DNA of 64,000 bases from an uncultured Bacilli bacterium (GTDB lineage Bacteria > Bacillota_I > Bacilli_A > RF39 > UBA660): NCBI GenBank assembly GCA_934155645.1, contig CAKPHC010000007.1, positions 1 through 64,000 of the forward strand, given 5' to 3'. How positions within the stretch are numbered: the first letter of the stretch is position 1; each line of letters begins with the position of its first letter. Under the pieces are notes generated by a model that was given only the letters and a program-made list of their open reading frames with translations, was not told where the DNA came from and searched no databases. The position numbers were made by a program, and so were the translations under genes. Shown piece by piece: positions 35,681 through 43,466 of this stretch.

Positions 35681-36442
35681 TTATTGTCGAAAATACTTAG
35701 ATAATTCTTCTTTTTCACTCCTAGTTTTATTTTTATCAAATATGACGTGTTTGTAATCTCTTGACATATTGCCAATACTCTTAATAACCTTTATTTTGGG
35801 GAATTTATAATCTTTTATATATCTTTCAAGTAAGAATTTATTAAAGTAAAACTTCTCTTTTTTTAACTCATCTGTCAATTTACAAAATACTAGGATTATA
35901 ACCATGAATAAACTTAAGGATAAATCCATTTCTTTTTTAAAAATAATTATAATAATACTAAGTATTACTAAGTAAGATATTCCTATAGTCATTTTAAAAC
36001 TCTTTCTAAAAGATAGAAAATAATTCAAAACTATATTAAGAAGTTTTCCTCCATCTAATGGATATATAGGTAATAGATTAAAAAATAAAATAGATAAATG
36101 ATAACTCTTAAATAATTCTAAATTATTGTTTTCTAGAAAAAAAGTCATGATAAAAAAATATATAATTTGAATAATAGGTCCTGCTAACATAATTAACAGT
36201 TCCTCTTTTTTAGGTTTATTTAAATCGTCATTAAATTTAGTGTATCCCCCATATGGATAGAAATATATTTTATCTACGTTCCATCCTAACAACTTGGCCA
36301 TAGAATAATGTCCTAATTCATGAATAAAAATTATACTTGAAAAGAATATTACGTTTTTAAATAGTCCTGATGCTAAGGAAATAATAATGATACCTAAGTA
36401 TAATGGATGAATATAACTTATTTTAAATATAGTCTTTATAAT
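35681..36442 (-). CDS. spoIVFB: Site-2 metalloprotease SpoIVFB-like, probable ATT start
   Basis: The frame is open up to a TAG at 36443-36445, and the residues before the first ATG (36301) include HELGH, the zinc-binding motif of this family, so the ATG cannot be the real start. The only initiators upstream are ATT (36442, GAAGGG ten bases earlier) or ATA. The extended protein has about 253 residues: KTIFKISYIHPLYLGI at the start, the HELGH helix, FYPYGGYTKF, an AGP loop and a second metal motif YPLDGGKLLN. SpoIVFB cleaves pro-SigK in the mother cell. It overlaps spoIVFA by 20 bases. The exact start codon is uncertain. Confidence 0.85.
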   Translation of the reverse strand: MIKTIFKISYIHPLYLGIIIISLASGLFKNVIFFSSIIFIHELGHYSMAKLLGWNVDKIYFYPYGGYTKFNDDLNKPKKEELLIMLAGPIIQIIYFFIMTFFLENNNLELFKSYHLSILFFNLLPIYPLDGGKLLNIVLNYFLSFRKSFKMTIGISYLVILSIIIIIFKKEMDLSLSLFMVIILVFCKLTDELKKEKFYFNKFLLERYIKDYKFPKIKVIKSIGNMSRDYKHVIFDKNKTRSEKEELSKYFRQ

Positions 36443-37019
36443 CTAGATATTTCCCTTCTTTTTGAAATACTAAGTAAAGTTTATCATCTATAGTTTCCCC
36501 TAATAAAGCACCTTTACTAACATAATCATATATTTTTATATCACCAATTGATACATTTCCATACCATACATCTATTCCATTAATTTGTTGTACTATAATA
36601 GTATTACCATAGTTTTCTTTATTACCAATGAATACTACTATACCACTTTCAATAATAGGTACTAAATAATTATTATTAACACTTAATTTAACTCCATCTT
36701 TGTATAAACTAGCTTCATTATATTTTAATTTCTCATTAAATACTTTCTCATCAGTAGGTGCTATATTATCAAAAGGTAATATATTTCCAAAATACTTTTT
36801 ATATAAGTTATTGATATAAGCAAAAGAAAATTGGTCTTCATAAACAACCTTACCTATTTTATCTTTTAGTTTTGGATTTATTTTTATTACTATTAATAAA
36901 CTAACGAATATAATTAGACATATTAATATTTTAGTTATCATTTTATAAAGAAATTTATGATTATTTGTACTTTCTTTAATATTCTTTTTCTTATTGTAAA
37001 ATTTACTTAATTCTTCCAC
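36423..37019 (-). CDS. spoIVFA: SpoIVFA-like regulator with degenerate LytM/M23 domain
   Basis: About 198 residues. The start is placed at the GTG at 37019 because GGGTGA lies five bases upstream; the GTG at 37028 sits inside that site. The cytoplasmic N-terminus is followed by one helix (about 27-47) and a C-terminal LytM-like domain (SGIVVFIGNKENYGNTIIVQ... VSKGALLGETID) lacking the His/Asp metal ligands. This matches SpoIVFA, which tethers and inhibits SpoIVFB. Adjacent spoIVFB and a distant sigK complete the module. Confidence 0.82.
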   Translation of the reverse strand: MEELSKFYNKKKNIKESTNNHKFLYKMITKILICLIIFVSLLIVIKINPKLKDKIGKVVYEDQFSFAYINNLYKKYFGNILPFDNIAPTDEKVFNEKLKYNEASLYKDGVKLSVNNNYLVPIIESGIVVFIGNKENYGNTIIVQQINGIDVWYGNVSIGDIKIYDYVSKGALLGETIDDKLYLVFQKEGKYLDYKDYI

Positions 37020-37045
37020 TATTATCACCCATTATAAGGTATTAT

Positions 37046-37519
37046 CTAATAGTTAAATTTAGAACTTTTTTTAGTTATCTTATATAAAATTAATCCATAT
37101 ACTATGTTTAATAGTAATGAGTGTGTAAATTTATATAAGTAATTATTAAAGATAAAGTTATTGCTTAGTATTGATAATATTAGAAAATATATTCCATCAA
37201 AGATAGTCATTACTATTAGTATTTCTAAAATTATGATGAAAAGATTATCTTCCAATATTTTTTTCATTAGTTTTATACTTATCATTACACAAAAGAATAA
37301 TATAAAAGATAATAATATATTACTCATGTATAGACTTCCATAAATAATAGATACCTCTAAATATAATTTTATAAAGTCTTTGTCATTATATAAGAATATT
37401 AAACATATTACTGTACACATTGGAGTAAAGTAAGTAAGATTATTTATATTATATAAAGTAATGTTAGGAATTAATCCATCTAATAAAAGTGATATTAGTA
37501 ATATTATTATCTTTTTCAT
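37046..37519 (-). CDS. mreD: Rod-shape-determining protein MreD
   Basis: 157 residues, almost entirely hydrophobic, with about five transmembrane helices; typical MreD size. Its ATG overlaps the mreC stop by 4 bases, the usual mreC-mreD arrangement, which supports the call more than sequence motifs do. It acts in the elongasome. Confidence 0.85.
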   Translation of the reverse strand: MKKIIILLISLLLDGLIPNITLYNINNLTYFTPMCTVICLIFLYNDKDFIKLYLEVSIIYGSLYMSNILLSFILFFCVMISIKLMKKILEDNLFIIILEILIVMTIFDGIYFLILSILSNNFIFNNYLYKFTHSLLLNIVYGLILYKITKKSSKFNY

Positions 37520-38256
37520 TTAGATTTCCTTATTAAGACTGATACAAATCTAATATCATCTAAATTGCTTGTTCTTGTTATATAGGCTTTCTTACTTAGT
37601 CCAAATTTATCACTTTCTATTTTTGATACTTTTCCTATTGTAATACCTGATGGATATATATCACTTAATCCACTAGTGGTTACTATATCTCCAATGTTAA
37701 AAACATAATTATTATCTATTCCACTAATTATTAAATTATTATTATCATCTTGTTCTAAAATCTTATTGATACTGTTATTGTTACTCCAAAGTTTTACTGA
37801 TATTTTATTATTACTTAAGTTACTAGTAATTAATTTTACTACTGAAGTAGTTAATCCTGGTTTTTCTATTCTTCCTACTAATCCATAACCATCTATTACT
37901 GCCATACCTTCTTTTAGATTATCTTTTGTTCCTTTATTAATAGTAATTTCGCTATTCCAATATGAGGTATTTCTATTTATTACAGTCGCATTAACTATAT
38001 CGAATTCTGTTAAGGTGTTATCTATTTTTAATACTTCTTTCATATCTTTTAGTTCTTGTTCTAATTCATTTTCTCTTTTAGAGAATACTATTTTTTCATT
38101 ATTACTAGGTATGGCATGAATGGGAAAATAAAATATATCTTTAAGTATATAGGAAAAGTTCCAATTATATTTAATAGAAAAAAATAGCATTATAAAAGAT
38201 AATAATGCGGTTAAAATAATCATAATTATTCTTCGTTTAATTGCTAGTTTTTTCAT
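37516..38256 (-). CDS. mreC: Rod-shape-determining protein MreC
   Basis: 246 residues. One N-terminal helix (about 10-28) is followed by a coiled-coil segment (ENELEQELKDMKEVLK) and the beta-rich MreC domain with NKGTKDNLKEGMAVIDGYGLVGRI and GDIVTTSGLSDIYPSGITIGKV. It links MreB filaments to wall enzymes. Eight bases separate it from radC, as in many Bacillota; mreB is not in the window. SD AGGAGGA. Confidence 0.95.
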   Translation of the reverse strand: MKKLAIKRRIIMIILTALLSFIMLFFSIKYNWNFSYILKDIFYFPIHAIPSNNEKIVFSKRENELEQELKDMKEVLKIDNTLTEFDIVNATVINRNTSYWNSEITINKGTKDNLKEGMAVIDGYGLVGRIEKPGLTTSVVKLITSNLSNNKISVKLWSNNNSINKILEQDDNNNLIISGIDNNYVFNIGDIVTTSGLSDIYPSGITIGKVSKIESDKFGLSKKAYITRTSNLDDIRFVSVLIRKSK

Positions 38257-38264
38257 TAATCCTC

Positions 38265-38945
38265 CTAAATTATGCCATGGTCATTAAAACTGTAATAATC
38301 TTCATCCCCCATTATTATGTGGTCAAGAATAGGAATATTTTGGATTCTTCCTACTTCTACTAATGCTTTAGTAAATACAATATCATCTTTAGATGGCGTT
38401 ACATCTCCACTTGGATGATTATGCATACATATAATCCCTGTTGCTGATGATAAATATGCATATTTAAATACTTCCCTTGGATGTACTACACTTCGATTTA
38501 CTGTTCCCATAAATAATAGTTTCCTTTCAATAAACTCATTTTTATTATTTAAATAAATGCAGTAGAAATATTCTTGTTTTTTATCAAGAAAGAGATTTTT
38601 ATTATTTAAGTAAATATCTCTAGGATTGTTGTATTTTATTTTACTTGTTCTTTTCTCAATATTTATTCTTTTTCCTAATTCAATTGTTGCTAGAAGTTCT
38701 ATTGCTTTTACTTTTCCTATTCCTTTTACTTCTAATAATTTATTTATTGTCATTTCTTTTAAATCAGTTATATTGTCAACTAAATTTAAGATATCTAGTG
38801 CTAGTAGTTTTACCGACTTGTTTTTTGTTCCTGTTTTTAAGATAATTGCTAATAATTCTTCATTTGATAAAGCATTTACTCCTTGACTAAGCAATCTTTC
38901 TCTAGGACGTTCTTCTTCTTTTATGTCTTTTATAAGATAATTCAT
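38265..38945 (-). CDS. radC: RadC/MPN-domain protein
   Basis: 226 residues. The N-terminus RPRERLLSQGVNALSNEELL is followed by a helix-hairpin-helix EVKGIGKVKAIELLA and a JAB1/MPN metal domain with HNHPSGDVTPSKDD. The family was linked to DNA repair, but its biochemical role is unsettled. It lies in the radC-mreC-mreD order common in Bacillota. A GGGGGGA site precedes the ATG. Confidence 0.95.
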   Translation of the reverse strand: MNYLIKDIKEEERPRERLLSQGVNALSNEELLAIILKTGTKNKSVKLLALDILNLVDNITDLKEMTINKLLEVKGIGKVKAIELLATIELGKRINIEKRTSKIKYNNPRDIYLNNKNLFLDKKQEYFYCIYLNNKNEFIERKLLFMGTVNRSVVHPREVFKYAYLSSATGIICMHNHPSGDVTPSKDDIVFTKALVEVGRIQNIPILDHIIMGDEDYYSFNDHGII

Positions 38946-38988
38946 ATAATCCCCCCAATTATATTATTATCTTTATCTTTTGAATTTC

Positions 38989-39438
38989 CTAATCTTCTAG
39001 GACGATTTCTTCATAACTTGATAGAATTACATCATTAATCGACATTATGTCTTCATTACTTGTTGCAGTATCTAATAGAATATCAAATTGCTCTAAATTA
39101 CTTATAAATTCTATATTATTAATTACACTTTTTTTGATAGTTACATCAATATTTTGTTCATGAAAGACATTAGCTACTTTTTTAGCATTATCTTTTTTGG
39201 TACTCATCCCTACATATACATAGTATTTTTTATTATTTTCAATTACTGTATAGTTTTCAATGTTAGTAATATGTTTTTGCATTTCTTCCTTGGAATCATA
39301 TACACCTAATTGTAATAGATATGAATTGTATTTATTGTCTAGGTGTTGTTCTTTTTCATATTGTTTGTAAAAGGCGTTTCCTAGAATAAGTCCTGATAAG
39401 ATAGCTAGAATTGTTAGAATTAAAAACTTTTTATTCAT
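38989..39438 (-). CDS. Membrane-anchored SPOR-like protein
   Basis: 149 residues. A single N-terminal helix (about 4-22) is followed by a region like a SPOR domain: YLLQLGVYDSKEEMQKH, a strand pair and YYVYVGMSTKKDNAKKVANVF. SPOR domains bind denuded peptidoglycan at septa; in sporulating species such proteins often occur near mreCD/radC. The match is structural by eye, so it is tentative. Confidence 0.65.
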   Translation of the reverse strand: MNKKFLILTILAILSGLILGNAFYKQYEKEQHLDNKYNSYLLQLGVYDSKEEMQKHITNIENYTVIENNKKYYVYVGMSTKKDNAKKVANVFHEQNIDVTIKKSVINNIEFISNLEQFDILLDTATSNEDIMSINDVILSSYEEIVLED

Positions 39439-39502
39439 ATATTATCACCACTATTATGATACAAAAAATGATAATCGAAATGTGTCGAATAAAAAGGCAA
39501 AA

Positions 39503-39525
39503 GAAAAAAGTTCTTACGAACTTTT
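39503..39525 (-). terminator. Intrinsic terminator after proS
   Basis: Minus-strand AAAAGTTC-GTAA-GAACTTTT followed by T's. Its sequence, with flanks, is nearly repeated at 59014-59038. Confidence 0.85.
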
Positions 39526-39527
39526 AA

Positions 39528-40955
39528 TTAATATTGTTTTCCAAAGTAAATTTTAGTAACAGCTTTATCGCCACAGCAAACGCAAGGTCCATCTGGCGCT
39601 TCATCATCAATTATACAACGTGATTTGATTCCTAATTCTTCTTTGATTTTATCTTCGCAGGCTTGGTTACCACACCAATTAACTTTGATAAATCCATTTT
39701 TATTAGTTGCAATATCTTTCATTTCTTCATAATTATTTGCTGTATAAATCATACTGTTACGTCTTGATAATGCTTTATCATACATATCTTTTTGAATTGT
39801 CACTAGTAATTCTTGTACTTTAGGTAGTACTTCAGTAGTATTAACTTGGATTTTTTCTAAAGTATCACGTCTTACAAGTGTTACTACATTAGTTTCTAAA
39901 TCTCTTTTACCTATTTCTATTCTTATTGGGTATCCTTTTACCTCAGCTTCTGCAAATCTAAATCCTGGTGTTTTATCAGTATTATCTACTTTAACAGTTA
40001 TATCGTTTTCTTTTAATTGATTTGTAATATTGTTAGTTAATTCTTCTATTCTAGAATCATTTCCGATAGGTATAACAATTACTTGAGTTGGTGCGATATT
40101 AGGAGGTAATACTAGTCCTCTATCATCACCATGAGTCATTATTATGGCTCCTATCATCCTAGTAGAGCATCCCCATGATGTTTGATATGGTGTTTCTAGT
40201 TTATTTTCTTTGTTTAAGAATTGAATATTAAATGCTTTAGCAAAATGGTTTCCAAAGTAATGACTTGTACCATTTTGTAGTGCTACTCCATTATACATCA
40301 TCGCTTCAAGTGAGTATGTTTCTTCAGCACCTGCAAATTTTTCTTTATCAGTTTTTCTACCTACTATTACTGGAAGTGCTAGATAGTTTCTTTGAAAATT
40401 TTCATATACTCCTAGCATTTTTAGTGTTTCTTCTTTAGCCTCTTTGCTAGTTGCATGCATTGTATGACCTTCTTGCCATAGTATTTCTCTACTTCTTAAG
40501 AAAGGTCTAGTTTCTTTTTCCCATCTAACAATAGTGCACCATTGGTTATAAAGTTTAGGTAAATCACGATAAGATTTAATTATTTTACTATAATGTTCAC
40601 AAAATAAAACTTCACTAGTCGGTCTAACACACATTTTTTCATCTAGTTTTGCACTTCCGCCTTGAGTAACCCATGCTACTTCTGGAGCAAAACCTTCTAC
40701 GTGCTCTTTTTCAATATTTAATAGACTTTCTGGTATAAACATAGGCATTTGTACATTTTCATGTCCTGTATCTTTAAACATTTTGTCTAATACTTTTTGG
40801 ATGTTCTCCCATATAGCATATCCGTATGGACGAATAATCATACTTCCTTTAACTGATGAGTAATCTACTAAATCAGCTTTTTTGCATACATCTGTATACC
40901 ATTTTCCAAAGTCTTCATCACGACCAGTTATTTCTTTTACTTGTTTGTCATTCAT
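39528..40955 (-). CDS. proS: Proline--tRNA ligase, short eukaryote/archaea-like type
   Basis: About 475 residues from the ATG at 40955 (GAAGGGAAG upstream). Class II motifs include RPTSEVLFCEHYSK and RPFLRSREILWQEGHTMH; the C-terminal zinc-type domain has CGNQACEDKI and CVCCGDKAVTKIYF. It lacks the editing insert of the long bacterial type, as in Clostridia and Mycoplasma. It charges tRNA-Pro. It stands alone with its own terminator. Confidence 0.97.
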   Translation of the reverse strand: MNDKQVKEITGRDEDFGKWYTDVCKKADLVDYSSVKGSMIIRPYGYAIWENIQKVLDKMFKDTGHENVQMPMFIPESLLNIEKEHVEGFAPEVAWVTQGGSAKLDEKMCVRPTSEVLFCEHYSKIIKSYRDLPKLYNQWCTIVRWEKETRPFLRSREILWQEGHTMHATSKEAKEETLKMLGVYENFQRNYLALPVIVGRKTDKEKFAGAEETYSLEAMMYNGVALQNGTSHYFGNHFAKAFNIQFLNKENKLETPYQTSWGCSTRMIGAIIMTHGDDRGLVLPPNIAPTQVIVIPIGNDSRIEELTNNITNQLKENDITVKVDNTDKTPGFRFAEAEVKGYPIRIEIGKRDLETNVVTLVRRDTLEKIQVNTTEVLPKVQELLVTIQKDMYDKALSRRNSMIYTANNYEEMKDIATNKNGFIKVNWCGNQACEDKIKEELGIKSRCIIDDEAPDGPCVCCGDKAVTKIYFGKQY

Positions 40956-41007
40956 AATAAATCTTCCCTTCAACATATTTCTTTTTTATTATAAGGCATT
41001 TCTTGTT

Positions 41008-41031
41008 AAAAAAAAAGACTTTTTAGTCTTT
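41008..41031 (-). terminator. Intrinsic terminator after zinc-ribbon gene
   Basis: Minus-strand AAAGACT-AAAA-AGTCTTT followed by about nine T, directly after the stop codon. Confidence 0.85.
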
Positions 41032-41032
41032 A

Positions 41033-41212
41033 TTAGTTAGCATTATTAGTTGCATTTCTTTTTTCTGCTTTTTTCTTATCACGACATGCTTTACATCTTT
41101 TTGGTTCATTAGTAAAACCTTTTTCAGCATAGAATTCTTGATCTCTTGCAGTAAAAGTAAATTCAGTACCACAATCTACACATTTGATTGTTTTATCTTT
41201 ATACTCAGCCAT
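41033..41212 (-). CDS. Small zinc-ribbon protein
   Basis: 59 residues, below the size usually called automatically. MAEYKDKTIKCVDCGTEFTF carries the first CxxC and RCKACRDKKKAEKR the second, giving a four-Cys zinc site. The spacing, with KTIKCVDCG at the start, fits the probable zinc-binding domain proteins common in Bacillota. A strong GGAGGG precedes the ATG, and a terminator follows at once. Role unknown; likely nucleic-acid binding or housekeeping. Confidence 0.85.
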   Translation of the reverse strand: MAEYKDKTIKCVDCGTEFTFTARDQEFYAEKGFTNEPKRCKACRDKKKAEKRNATNNAN

Positions 41213-41395
41213 CTTTTTTTCCCTCCTTAATTTAAATATTGGAACGTTCTAGAGACATTATTTTATCTTTTTTTAAATTAAGAGAGAATAATAGTCAAAA
41301 TACAAGTTCAGTGAACTTCTTCACTTAGTTAAGTGTAGCACACTACTATAAATTATGCAAGGAGTTTAACATTAATTACAAAGAAGTATTTTTTG

Positions 41396-41488
41396 TAGAA
41401 GAAAAGAACTTTTATTGTAAAAGTCCTTTGCCTCATTTCTATAATTTTGCTACTATCTACTTTACTAGTATTGGTAATAGGAAAATAG
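41396..41488 (+). pseudogene. Decayed copy of small hydrophobic peptide gene (toxin relic)
   Basis: The 93 bases align without gaps to the intact peptide gene at 41759-41851, but the start position reads TAG instead of ATG. The rest, KKRTFIVKVLCLISIILLLS and on to a TAG, stays in frame. The downstream block ACATTCA..TGAATGTTCC and the ATGTTATTATTGATG element are also conserved, so the whole cassette was duplicated and this one lost its start. Confidence 0.65.
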
Positions 41489-41663
41489 ACCCCTTTCATT
41501 TCTGATTAAGTGTCACCCTATATGAGACGACATTCAACGTAGCAAAGCTGAATGTTCCCTTTGTGTAAGCAAAGACGATTGCTTACACATCAATAATAAC
41601 ATTGCCTATTTATATTGTCAAAATGAATTTAATAATTTTTATTAAAAAAATGTACTTGTTCGA

Positions 41664-41693
41664 TTGTTTTTATAAACACATCTATTATATAAT
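41664..41693 (+). promoter_or_regulatory. Promoter of hydrophobic peptide cassette A
   Basis: TTGTTT, 18-base spacer, TATAAT, followed by TTCTTTTTAGGAAC. The same block, including TTTTTAGGAAC, occurs upstream of the peptide gene at 57307. Confidence 0.65.
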
Positions 41694-41758
41694 TCTTTTT
41701 AGGAACATTTGGTTGTTGAGTGTCGTCCTCCAATCTTGATAAAGAAAGGAGGGATACA

Positions 41759-41851
41759 ATGAAGAAAAGAACTTTTATAATAAAAGTCCTTTGTCTTATT
41801 GCTATCATTTTATTACTCCTTACCTTATTGGTAATAGCAATAAAAATATAG
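41759..41851 (+). CDS. Small hydrophobic peptide, probable type I toxin A
   Basis: 30 residues: MKKRTFIIK followed by a single membrane helix ending VIAIKI. AAAGGAGGG precedes the ATG by six bases. It is one of the few genes on the plus strand. A promoter lies 65 bases upstream and two hairpins follow. The 3' untranslated part is covered by a predicted antisense RNA. Short, basic, one-helix peptides with convergent antisense RNA are typical of type I toxins such as the Fst/par kind; no sequence family match is claimed. Confidence 0.65.
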   Translation: MKKRTFIIKVLCLIAIILLLLTLLVIAIKI

Positions 41852-41923
41852 ACACTCTGTATTTGTAGAGTGTCTCCCCATCATAGAGGATGACATTCAA
41901 CGTGACAAAACTGAATGTTCCTC
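41840..41923 (-). ncRNA. Predicted antisense RNA of cassette A
   Basis: A minus-strand -10 TATAAT (41930-41935) is followed by AAAAAAGAGG, giving a start near 41923. The RNA would cross the stem of the sense terminator and end at hairpin GACACTCT/AGAGTGTC (41851-41874), followed on this strand by TATATTTTTATT. It is complementary to the 3' untranslated part of the toxin mRNA. Confidence 0.5.
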
Positions 41924-41930
41924 TTTTTTA
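41885..41930 (+). terminator. Terminator of hydrophobic peptide A mRNA
   Basis: Plus-strand AGAGGA-TG-ACATTCA, loop, TGAATGT-TCCTCT, then TTTTTT. It lies in the region shared with the antisense RNA. Confidence 0.7.
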
Positions 41931-41991
41931 TTATATGTAAGATTTCTTACTTACATACTAATAATAACATAAATAATTATTCATGTCAAAA

Positions 41992-43197
41992 CTAGAAATT
42001 AAACATTATCCACTCTGGTTTTAATATTAGAAGGATTCCTATTATAAGCATAATTAATCCTCCAATTAAGTGAGTATATTTTGTATATTTAGTAGTTACT
42101 CCTGTTACCTTTAAAGTAAACATCGCTACATTGAATACAATTAAATCATCTAACATAAAGAAGAATATATAAATTAATATATAAAGACTAGACATTTCCG
42201 TACTTACTTCATTAAGTGCTAAAATGTTAGTAAATAATACTGGTAGTCCTGCTGAACACGCTAGTTCTACAACATTAACAGATACTGCTAATGCAATAAC
42301 TCCTAAGCTTGCTAATAAAAGACTTTTTTCATGAGTAAATTTCTTTATTCTTTCAAATATTTTCTTTCTCTTTTTATCATCAACTACTTGGCAACCAGCA
42401 TCTTTTTTTCTTTCTTTTAAATAACTTCTTATATTTATTAAGGCTCCTACTAAAGCTACAACGGCAATTACTATTTGAATCCATCTTATCTCTGTTACTC
42501 GCATAACGAAGTTAAGCCATGCAACCATAAATAGTAAATAAACAGCGGCTGAAGTTGCTATAAATAATGAACCTAAATACCACATTTTCTTTTTATCTTT
42601 CATTCCTAATAACATACTTATTAAGAATATTAATACCCACATAGCACAAGGATTAAAGCCATCAACCAATCCTATAACAACGGCGATTAATGGTAAACTA
42701 ACTTTTTTAGGATCTACTTTTCCTAGTACCGGTAAGTCAACATGATTATCTACTTTAACATCACTTTGAGCTATATACTCTTCGGCATTTTCCTCAGTTA
42801 TTTCACCTAATTCAATACCACCTACAATATCAATATAGCCACCTTTTCTATAAGACTTAATAATGTTTTCAATTTCTAATTTTGTTGAATTATTAAATCC
42901 TACACGATATTTGCTACCTATTACTGTATATGGTACATATGGAGTTTCTCCATTTATTAGTTTTTGTACTTTATCTAATAATGCACTATTTTCTTTATTT
43001 TGAGTAACTTCATATAAATGAACTCTTATAGATTTATCACTTTTTTCAAGTTCAGATAAATACTCTTTTTCTTCTTTGCAGTGAGGACATGTAATTGAAT
43101 AAAATAAATGAATATCAATAACTTCTTCCTCTGCTTTTACTCCTATTGGTAATAATAGAAATAAAAACATAAAAAATAATAATAATTTCTTTTTCAT
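41992..43197 (-). CDS. Thioredoxin-fold plus CcdA-like membrane redox protein
   Basis: 401 residues. A signal peptide (about 1-22) leads to a glutaredoxin/thioredoxin-like domain with SITCPHCKEEKEYL, then a linker and six or more transmembrane helices of the DsbD/CcdA type. The membrane Cys lie in GFNPCAMWVLIF and ELACSAGLPVLF. It would pass electrons across the membrane to extracytoplasmic thiols. The next gene upstream encodes a small CGGC thioredoxin-like protein, a likely cytoplasmic partner (9 bases between them). Confidence 0.85.
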   Translation of the reverse strand: MKKKLLLFFMFLFLLLPIGVKAEEEVIDIHLFYSITCPHCKEEKEYLSELEKSDKSIRVHLYEVTQNKENSALLDKVQKLINGETPYVPYTVIGSKYRVGFNNSTKLEIENIIKSYRKGGYIDIVGGIELGEITEENAEEYIAQSDVKVDNHVDLPVLGKVDPKKVSLPLIAVVIGLVDGFNPCAMWVLIFLISMLLGMKDKKKMWYLGSLFIATSAAVYLLFMVAWLNFVMRVTEIRWIQIVIAVVALVGALINIRSYLKERKKDAGCQVVDDKKRKKIFERIKKFTHEKSLLLASLGVIALAVSVNVVELACSAGLPVLFTNILALNEVSTEMSSLYILIYIFFFMLDDLIVFNVAMFTLKVTGVTTKYTKYTHLIGGLIMLIIGILLILKPEWIMFNF

Positions 43198-43205
43198 TGT
43201 GACAC

Positions 43206-43466
43206 CTACTTATATTTGTTTATTACTTCTTCTATTTCTTTTACTGTTTTCTCACCATTTAATCTATCTACTTCTATATCATCTTTATAAAAAATTGCTA
43301 CTGGAAGTAAAGTGCCTGGATTATATGTTTTTACTATATCTTCATCCATATCATAATCATAATTAATTATTTCGATATCTGAATGCTCTTCTTCTATTTT
43401 TTTCCATACTTTGTGCATTGATAGGCACCCACCACACCACATAGCATTAATTCTTATTATTTTCAT
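43206..43466 (-). CDS. Small thioredoxin-like protein
   Basis: 86 residues with MKIIRINAMWCGGCLSMHKV and a redox Cys pair CGGC near residue 11, followed by a compact thioredoxin-like fold (PVAIFYKDDIEVDRLNGE). No signal peptide, so it is cytoplasmic. Its ATG overlaps the cysteine desulfurase stop by one base, and the CcdA-like gene follows, suggesting a redox relay. The CGGC pair is not the classical CGPC. Confidence 0.85.
   Translation of the reverse strand: MKIIRINAMWCGGCLSMHKVWKKIEEEHSDIEIINYDYDMDEDIVKTYNPGTLLPVAIFYKDDIEVDRLNGEKTVKEIEEVINKYK

Noticed and set aside
36301..36442. SpoIVFB as a truncated pseudogene starting at the first ATG
   Set aside because: The missing motif HELGH is present in frame just upstream, so a non-ATG start is a simpler reading than decay.
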